Source of the DNA: an uncultured Psychrobacillus sp.
Lineage (GTDB): Bacteria > Bacillota > Bacilli > Bacillales_A > Planococcaceae
DNA: 53,751 nt
Assembly: GCA_934234185.1 (NCBI GenBank)
Contig: CAKQHO010000008.1
Coordinates: 1 to 53,751 of the forward strand
Reading direction: 5' to 3'
Below are positions 48,731 to 53,751 of this stretch, one piece after another. Positions within the stretch are counted from its first letter, which is position 1, and every line of letters begins with the position of its first letter. Position numbers and translations under genes: made by a program. The notes below the pieces were generated by a model, which worked only from the letters and a program-made list of their open reading frames with translations, was not told the origin of the DNA and ran no database searches.

Positions 48731-49180
48731 ATGAAAAAATATCTCTATTTTATGAGTGTGTTGTTTATATTGGGAGCTTGTAATATCGTTCCAAACAATG
48801 TGACCTCCTCACCTTCATTTGAACAGGCTGAAGGAACGGTAACTATAGGTGAACAAACATTTCCGATGATTCTCGACCAATATGTATGGAAGGAAAATAA
48901 CATAGAGGTGAGCACCGTTAGCGAAGAAGATATATTTCTATTGGCAGAGGAGTTCCCAACTGTAGAAGTAGGCAAAGAGGAGAAGATATATATTGAAGTG
49001 ACTCAAGCTCCTTCTTCGCTTAAGGTCATTCAATGGAATGAGGATGGGACGAGCGAAGAAGTCTCTTTAACAGACGATGAGATGCTAGTACCAGAAGATG
49101 AAGGATATTATATTTTTGAAGTGCAAGCAACCTGGAGTCAAGGAGAATATGTATATGTATTTGATATCGAGAGAATGTGA
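48731..49180 (+). CDS. Small putative lipoprotein
   Basis: The 149-residue protein has ATG behind a GGGGGTG site. The signal peptide MKKYLYFMSVLFILGAC gives lipobox Cys17. The mature domain is beta-rich (GTVTIGEQTFPMILDQYVWK, EKIYIEVTQAPSSLKVIQWN, GYYIFEVQATWSQGEYVYVF), an Ig-like layout with the conserved WSxGEYxYxF ending seen in other Bacillus lipoproteins. The ligand is unknown. It is just upstream of cwlJ but with its own leader. Confidence 0.7.
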   Translation: MKKYLYFMSVLFILGACNIVPNNVTSSPSFEQAEGTVTIGEQTFPMILDQYVWKENNIEVSTVSEEDIFLLAEEFPTVEVGKEEKIYIEVTQAPSSLKVIQWNEDGTSEEVSLTDDEMLVPEDEGYYIFEVQATWSQGEYVYVFDIERM

Positions 49181-49241
49181 TAATCTTCATGCTAAGGAAC
49201 AATAATGCTATCCCCACATATAATATTTTTGGGGTGAAAAA

Positions 49242-49682
49242 ATGCCAAGAGTAAAGTACAAGGATTCTGATATTGATCTAATGGCAAGGATGATGAGGGC
49301 AGAAGCGGAAGGTGAAGGCCAGCAAGGGATGTTATATGTAGGGAATGTCATTGTGAATCGTCTTAAGTCCAATTGCTTAGATTTTCAGGATCTACGAACA
49401 ATATATGATGTCATTTTTCAGGTGCAGGGAAACAATTATTCTTTTGAGGCTGTCCAAAAAGGAAATTTATTTTATGAAAGAGCAAGGCCGGTTGAAAAAC
49501 GATTAGCCAAAAAGACGTTGGATTATTGGAGGGAGCATCCTGCAAAATATGCTCTCTGGTATTTTAATCCGTACGCACCGTGTCCGCCAACCTGGTATGG
49601 TCAGCCTTTCACAGGTCAATATAAGCAACATTGCTTTTACGAGCCCGCTGCTGGGACTTGTGAAGGGGTGTATACAGGTTAG
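49242..49682 (+). CDS. cwlJ: Spore cortex-lytic enzyme CwlJ (cell wall hydrolase)
   Basis: The 146-residue Hydrolase_2 (SleB/CwlJ catalytic domain) protein lacks a signal peptide or binding domain, as in CwlJ (about 142 residues). The catalytic glutamate is in LMARMMRAEAEGEGQQGMLY near residue 20. VGNVIVNRLKSNCLDF, VQGNNYSFEAVQKGNLF, and ALWYFNPYAPCPPTWYGQPF complete the fold. CwlJ is placed in the spore coat and degrades muramic-lactam cortex on germination by Ca-dipicolinate. No gerQ neighbour is seen. Start behind GGGGTG. Confidence 0.9.
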   Translation: MPRVKYKDSDIDLMARMMRAEAEGEGQQGMLYVGNVIVNRLKSNCLDFQDLRTIYDVIFQVQGNNYSFEAVQKGNLFYERARPVEKRLAKKTLDYWREHPAKYALWYFNPYAPCPPTWYGQPFTGQYKQHCFYEPAAGTCEGVYTG

Positions 49683-49713
49683 TGAAGTTGTTTTAAATTC
49701 TACAGCTCTAACT

Positions 49714-49757
49714 AAAAGCAGGTGAAGTAGCAGTTATGCTATTCACCTGCTTTTATT
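49714..49757. terminator. Bidirectional terminator
   Basis: AAAAGCAGGTGAA plus TAGCA pair with TGCTA plus TTCACCTGCTTTT (one bulged G), between convergent genes. Confidence 0.8.
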
Positions 49758-49791
49758 GAGTAATTTATGAAAAAGGGATGAATGTATTTCT

Positions 49792-50454
49792 TTATTCCAA
49801 AATAGTCCATCCTCGTTCAATTGCCACTTGTCTTAGCTTTTCCTCAGGTCTAACTGCTACTGGATTGCCAACCAGCTCTAGAATGTGGATATCCGAGTAG
49901 CTGTCCCCATAAGCATAGCTGTTTTCCCAATCAATCTGCTGATTTTCTAAAAGCTCTCTGATCTTGGTCGCCTTTGTAGGTCCATTTACATGGTCTAGGG
50001 GAAGGGAAGTATCTACTCTATCAGAGGAATATAGAATCTCCGTTCCGATAATTTGTTGAAAGGGATAATCAGAAATAACCTGCTCTAAAAATTGTGTATA
50101 GGCCCCTGATACAAGATAAATCTGTATATCTTCCTGCAGATGTTTATGTATGGTCACCAAAACTTGTTGATTTAGATTCATCGCAATAGCCGCTTTAAAT
50201 TCCTCAAAATAAGTATTCATCTCTTGTCTACTTAAACCTGAAAATGCCTCCAAATAAAGCTGCATGGATTTTGCTCTCATTTTGGAAGTAGAATAGAGCT
50301 TAAGCTTATTTGCGATATAAGGGAAAAGGATAGCACGGTAAAATACCTTGTATTTTTCCTTATAAATGGGATGTCTCTTTAAATGGTTCATCAGCAGCTT
50401 AAAGGTTTCCTCCGTATAAATCGTTCCGTCAAAATCATAAATGGCTACTCGCAA
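49792..50454 (-). CDS. HAD-IB family phosphatase (SerB-like)
   Basis: The 220-residue protein starts at TTG 50454 behind AGGAGG. The haloacid dehalogenase nucleophile motif is YDFDGTIY (Asp7, Asp9), motif II YLVSGAYTQFLEQ near 113-125, lysine in NGPTKATKIRELL, and motif III AYGDSYSDIHILELVG near 182. A helical cap (residues 20-90) places it in subfamily IB with SerB and related phosphatases. The substrate is unknown. It is monocistronic and convergent with cwlJ. Confidence 0.85.
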   Translation of the reverse strand: MRVAIYDFDGTIYTEETFKLLMNHLKRHPIYKEKYKVFYRAILFPYIANKLKLYSTSKMRAKSMQLYLEAFSGLSRQEMNTYFEEFKAAIAMNLNQQVLVTIHKHLQEDIQIYLVSGAYTQFLEQVISDYPFQQIIGTEILYSSDRVDTSLPLDHVNGPTKATKIRELLENQQIDWENSYAYGDSYSDIHILELVGNPVAVRPEEKLRQVAIERGWTILE

Positions 50455-50708
50455 ATAAATAGCCTCCTTTTCTATAAAATGATCTAGCTATAAACTAATC
50501 CTCCTTAAACAAGTAGGAAACTTCTTCTCTTTTTTTTTCGTTTTATTTTATATTGCATATATAAGTGTACTGTAAATGAAGCTTATAAAACTATTTCATT
50601 TCACTTTTTTTTGAAAAATAACTTCTAACGGTTGCATGATGTATTTATGGTATAAATATACAAAAAAATAGGTTGTATAATAAATAATTACCTTAATAAC
50701 GTTTATAA
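50455..50708. other. AT-rich divergent intergenic region
   Basis: No ORF. It separates the HAD gene from the transporter operon and should contain the HAD promoter. Confidence 0.4.
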
Positions 50709-50729
50709 GTGACAAAAATGTCACCTATA
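50704..50729 (+). promoter_or_regulatory. BceR-type operator candidate
   Basis: GTGACA-AAAA-TGTCAC (50709-50724) is a perfect 6-4-6 dyad, extended by TATA on both sides. It fits the TnACA-N4-TGTnA pattern bound by BceR-like response regulators and lies 78 bases upstream of the transporter start. Confidence 0.7.
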
Positions 50730-50801
50730 ATTTTATTTTGTCATATTATCGTCATGTTGAAGACAGAGACATTATATAAAATATAACAAGGAGTGATGAA
50801 G

Positions 50802-51563
50802 ATGACGATTTTAACGACGCGTAAATTGCGTAAAGAATATGGCAACCGCTTTAATAAGCAGGAAGTATTAAAGGGGATTGATTTAGAAGTAAACAAAGGA
50901 GAGTTTGTTGGCATTATGGGGTCGTCGGGGTCTGGAAAAACTACTCTACTTAATGTACTTTGCTCGATAGATAAAGTAACAGATGGAATAGTTGAAATTA
51001 ATGGCCAGCAGTTAACGAAAATGAAGGACCGTCAATTAGCGGCTTTCCGTAAAGACGAGCTAGGATTTATATTCCAGGATTATAATTTGCTTGATACGCT
51101 AACGGTGAAGGAAAACATATTGCTGCCGTTATCGATTAAAAAAATGGAGAAATCCGAGATTGAAAAGCGTTTCCAAGAAATAGTAAAAATCTTAGGTATT
51201 GAAGATACGTTACATAAGTATCCAAATCAAATTTCTGGTGGACAAAAGCAGCGCGCTTCTGCAGCCCGTGCTTTAATTACGAATCCAACTATTGTATTTG
51301 CAGATGAGCCTACTGGTGCTCTTGACTCCAAATCTGCTGCAGCTCTTTTAGAAAATATGGAGCAAATCAATCAAGAGCGTGAAGTGACGATCATGATGGT
51401 AACCCATGATGCGGTGGCTGCAAGCTACTGTTCACGTGTTCTTTTCCTAAAAGATGGAGAGATTTTTACCGAGCTGTATAGAGGAAATCAAACTCGTAAG
51501 GAGTTTTTTGCTCAGATCCTTCATAAGCACAGTACTTTAGGCGGTGATGGGCTTGAAGCTTAG
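50802..51563 (+). CDS. BceA-type ABC transporter ATP-binding protein
   Basis: About 253 residues. ATG 50802 is eight bases after AAGGAG; two earlier starts crowd the ribosome binding site. Walker A GIMGSSGSGKTTLLNVL near 37, Q-loop FIFQDYNLLDTLTVKEN, signature SGGQKQRASAARAL and Walker B IVFADEPTGALDSK are all intact. This MacB-like ATPase family (BceA, PsdA, YxdL) powers removal of peptide antibiotics such as bacitracin or lantibiotics from the membrane. It overlaps the permease gene. BceRS-like genes usually lie beside it but none is in the window. Confidence 0.92.
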   Translation: MTILTTRKLRKEYGNRFNKQEVLKGIDLEVNKGEFVGIMGSSGSGKTTLLNVLCSIDKVTDGIVEINGQQLTKMKDRQLAAFRKDELGFIFQDYNLLDTLTVKENILLPLSIKKMEKSEIEKRFQEIVKILGIEDTLHKYPNQISGGQKQRASAARALITNPTIVFADEPTGALDSKSAAALLENMEQINQEREVTIMMVTHDAVAASYCSRVLFLKDGEIFTELYRGNQTRKEFFAQILHKHSTLGGDGLEA

Positions 51564-53541
51564 TGAATTAATTGTGCGTTCGATGTGGAAAAATATCAAG
51601 CATTACTATTTATATTTCTTCTCGCTTATTTTTAGTGTAACGCTTTATTTTTCGTTTCAAACACTAAGATTTAATGAGGAAGTTTTAGTACAGCTGGAAA
51701 CTAGTGCAAGTGCGAGTGCAGGCTTTGAAGTCGCAACTTACTTATTGTATTTCATCATTTTAGTATTTGTAATCTATGCCAACCATTTGTTTATCAAGCG
51801 ACGTAATAAAGAATTAGGATTATATCAGTTGATAGGTATGACAAAAGGAATCATCTTTCGTTTAGTGGCAATAGAGAATGCGATTTTATTTTCAGGAGCA
51901 GTATTAATAGGTATTGGTTTAGGTTTTTTGAGTTCACAGATTTTTAGTGTCATTTTAATGAGGATGATTGGCCTGAAAGTGATGCCAGGGTTCTCATTTA
52001 GTTGGGAAGCGGTTATTGTAACGCTAGGTATATTTGGTGTGATGCTTCTCATCGTTTTAATTCAACTATTTTTAATGATTCGTAGACAATCATTACTTCA
52101 AATGTTCCAAGCTGCCAATCAGTCGGATGAATCCATTCGAAAGTTCAGTTGGTTTCATATGCTTATGGGTATTATAGGGCTGGCACTTATTTATTATGGA
52201 TATAGCGAGTCAACGGTACTATTTGAAGGGTCTGGACAAACCTTAGTGCAGCGCATGTTAATCGTGCTATTTTCTACAATATTTGGCACGTTTTTAATTT
52301 TCCGCTATTCTGTTGCGCTTCTGATTAACCTTTGGCGCTCAAAAAAGAAAGGTTTTTTATCAAGAGCAGATATTATTGCTCTTATGCCAATTATGTACCG
52401 TATGAAATCAAATGCGAGCTCTTTAACGTTAATTACTGTTATAACAGCCGTATCACTTGGTATCAATACGCTTTCCTTTATTTCTTACTATTCCATCGAT
52501 AAAGTCACGGATAATACCATCCCATCTGATTTTATTATTACGAATGAAGCTTCAAATGAAGCCTTAAAAGCTGAGAACGAGTTATCCGCTGAAGAAAAAC
52601 GACAATTGTTTGAAGAGGCACTAGATCAAAATGGTATTGCCTATAACAAAGAAGCATACGAATATGTAGTTACTAATACAGACTTCCGGCAATTACTGGC
52701 TAATAAGGAAGATGGGGAGAGTATCGTCTATGATATTATGTCCAATACGAGATTAATAGCTGCTTCCACTATAGGAGAGAGCTTAAAATCAAATGAAATG
52801 ATTGTAAAAAACTTTAATACGAATACTGCAAGCGTTATGGAGTTTTCTACGGGAAAATATTTAACGATTCCTCTAATTGATAAAGACGTTAAAGTCATTC
52901 GTTATGACGAAAAATCATTGTTAGCCAATCATTTTGGAATATCTATGTACCCGGTTATTATTGTAGCAGATGACATATATGAAAAAGTAGTTGCAGAGAA
53001 GCATAAAGTAAACCTCGAGTATCATTTCAACATTGCAGATAAGGATGACCTTGCATTTGCAGATGAATTGTATATTGAAACTGGGGCAAATGTGAAACGT
53101 GTGATGCCGGATGGATTGGAAGAATACCAGTTATCTCAATATAGCTTTAAACAATCCCAACTGCAGGGATATGGGTTAACTATGTTCGTTACCGCATTTT
53201 TAGGCTTGGCCTTCTTAGTTGCTTCAGGTAGTATCTTGTACTTTAAGCAGATGTCTGAGGCTGAAATGGAAATTGGATCATACACGATATTACGCAAAAT
53301 TGGATACTCCGAGCAGGATTTAATGCACGGTGTCTTCCGTAAGCAGCTGTTTAACTTTGGGATTCCGATACTTGTAGGGTTGTTACATAGTTATTTTGCA
53401 GTGAAATCTGGGTGGTGGTTCTTTGGTTCAGAGTACGCGGCACCTATGCTTATAATGATGGCGATATATGTACTGCTTTATATTGCCTTTGCACTGCTGG
53501 CTACAAATTATTATAGAAAGATCATTCATCGTGCACTTTAA
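51547..53541 (+). CDS. BceB-type FtsX-domain ABC permease
   Basis: About 664 residues, overlapping the ATPase gene by 17 bases; ATG 51547 is used, though GTG 51544 or TTG 51553 are possible. Ten membrane helices are in the order 1+3, then FtsX-like, with a large extracellular domain of about 200 residues (near 320-530) between helices 7 and 8, the mark of BceB-type peptide sensors. IKRRNKELGLYQLIGMTKG near 83 and the C-terminal YTILRKIGYSEQDL are coupling helices. It senses and detoxifies cell-wall-active peptides with its partner kinase; the kinase must lie outside the window or be shared. Confidence 0.9.
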   Translation: MGLKLSELIVRSMWKNIKHYYLYFFSLIFSVTLYFSFQTLRFNEEVLVQLETSASASAGFEVATYLLYFIILVFVIYANHLFIKRRNKELGLYQLIGMTKGIIFRLVAIENAILFSGAVLIGIGLGFLSSQIFSVILMRMIGLKVMPGFSFSWEAVIVTLGIFGVMLLIVLIQLFLMIRRQSLLQMFQAANQSDESIRKFSWFHMLMGIIGLALIYYGYSESTVLFEGSGQTLVQRMLIVLFSTIFGTFLIFRYSVALLINLWRSKKKGFLSRADIIALMPIMYRMKSNASSLTLITVITAVSLGINTLSFISYYSIDKVTDNTIPSDFIITNEASNEALKAENELSAEEKRQLFEEALDQNGIAYNKEAYEYVVTNTDFRQLLANKEDGESIVYDIMSNTRLIAASTIGESLKSNEMIVKNFNTNTASVMEFSTGKYLTIPLIDKDVKVIRYDEKSLLANHFGISMYPVIIVADDIYEKVVAEKHKVNLEYHFNIADKDDLAFADELYIETGANVKRVMPDGLEEYQLSQYSFKQSQLQGYGLTMFVTAFLGLAFLVASGSILYFKQMSEAEMEIGSYTILRKIGYSEQDLMHGVFRKQLFNFGIPILVGLLHSYFAVKSGWWFFGSEYAAPMLIMMAIYVLLYIAFALLATNYYRKIIHRAL

Positions 53542-53549
53542 TATTAAGG

Positions 53550-53578
53550 CCTAACTCTTAATGAGTTAGGTTTTTTTT
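53550..53578 (+). terminator. Rho-independent terminator
   Basis: Eight-bp perfect stem CCTAACTC/GAGTTAGG, 5-nt loop, eight T residues. Confidence 0.88.
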
Positions 53579-53603
53579 AAAAGATGGCTATGTTAAATAA
53601 AGA

Positions 53604-53633
53604 AAAGAGAACTTCCATTTTTGTGCAAGTTCT
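53604..53633 (-). terminator. Possible minus-strand terminator
   Basis: AGAACTT/AAGTTCT stem with a T-rich tail when read on the minus strand; fits a gene ending at 53688. Confidence 0.45.
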
Positions 53634-53687
53634 TTACAACTAATCCTCACGATATTATAAGTTGCGTGTCTTCAACACAACGACTAT

Positions 53688-53751
53688 CTAATAAATCCTC
53701 AAATCATCTATCTTTGTTCGAATTTGTTTAACCATATTAGACTTAAGAAAC
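53688..53751 (-). CDS. Possible 3' end of a minus-strand gene
   Basis: The minus strand is open from the window edge to a TAG at 53690-53688, reading FLKSNMVKQIRTKIDDLRIY, which is coding-like. Only 20 codons are visible, so no family can be named. A terminator-like hairpin follows. Confidence 0.3.
   Translation of the reverse strand, partial: FLKSNMVKQIRTKIDDLRIY

Overview
This window is a low-GC, Gram-positive, endospore-forming chromosome segment (Bacillaceae/Planococcaceae-like). The support is a CwlJ-type cortex-lytic enzyme, an S-layer-homology (SLH) protein, a DynA-type bacterial dynamin, GltC/GltAB, a PerR-boxed catalase, many strong AGGAGG ribosome binding sites and many TTG starts. 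I see no rRNA, tRNA, CRISPR or prophage. The species cannot be fixed from the sequence alone.

Layout. 1-2666: 3' part of a dynamin-like GTPase gene, translationally coupled (ATGA) to a two-domain sulfurtransferase. 2736-8000: small membrane proteins, an SLH surface protein, a lipoprotein, a mini-M50 protease, and a frameshifted gene, with a duplicated promoter-like leader. 8049-14300: a VanZ-family protein with a phased TCTTAAGA array upstream, small membrane ORFs, a stand-alone RlmN, a membrane-anchored PstS-like protein and a GXWXG/DUF4334 protein. 14651-16106: ECF sigma factor and overlapping membrane partner. 16171-21204: YqcI/YcgG protein, a YkgA-type guanidine-modifying enzyme, an ArsR-type regulator coupled to an MFS exporter, a nucleotidyltransferase-fold protein and a small membrane protein. 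21276-24467: katA (PerR box) and ilvA. Between them lie at least two decayed head-to-tail copies of the ilvA 3' end plus terminator. 24853-29374: DeoR regulator, four-carbon acid-sugar kinase, PdxA2-type dehydrogenase and GntP permease, a self-contained D-threonate-type catabolic operon with a concentric double palindrome over its promoter.

29883-34206 is accessory and eroded: a GyrI-like protein, a possible VanZ-like fossil, a 5'-truncated group II intron whose reverse transcriptase has lost its YADD core, a gluzincin protease, an FMN reductase, and an array of six ACTTGC motifs at exactly 21-bp spacing. 34200-41245: gltC divergent from gltA-gltB (NADPH-glutamate synthase), with a GltC-type dyad between them. 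41301-46819: a DUF2268 metalloprotease lipoprotein and its truncated paralogue, another lipoprotein, a secreted protein, a penicillin-binding-protein-like serine hydrolase, and two of the three copies of a dispersed hairpin repeat. 46974-48357: an isolated, divergent hisH-hisF pair. 48731-50454: lipoprotein, cwlJ, HAD phosphatase. 50802-53541: a BceAB-type peptide-antibiotic transporter with a TGACA-N4-TGTCA dyad upstream but no two-component system in the window.

The most unusual items are the ilvA-tail array, the 21-bp ACTTGC array, the dispersed CAATCAAAGTTTCAC hairpin element, the phased TCTTAAGA palindromes and the orphan hisHF pair. No multi-gene system of clearly unknown type is evident. 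The novelty is mostly in non-coding architecture and decaying duplications. All family calls are from recognition by eye, without database searches.
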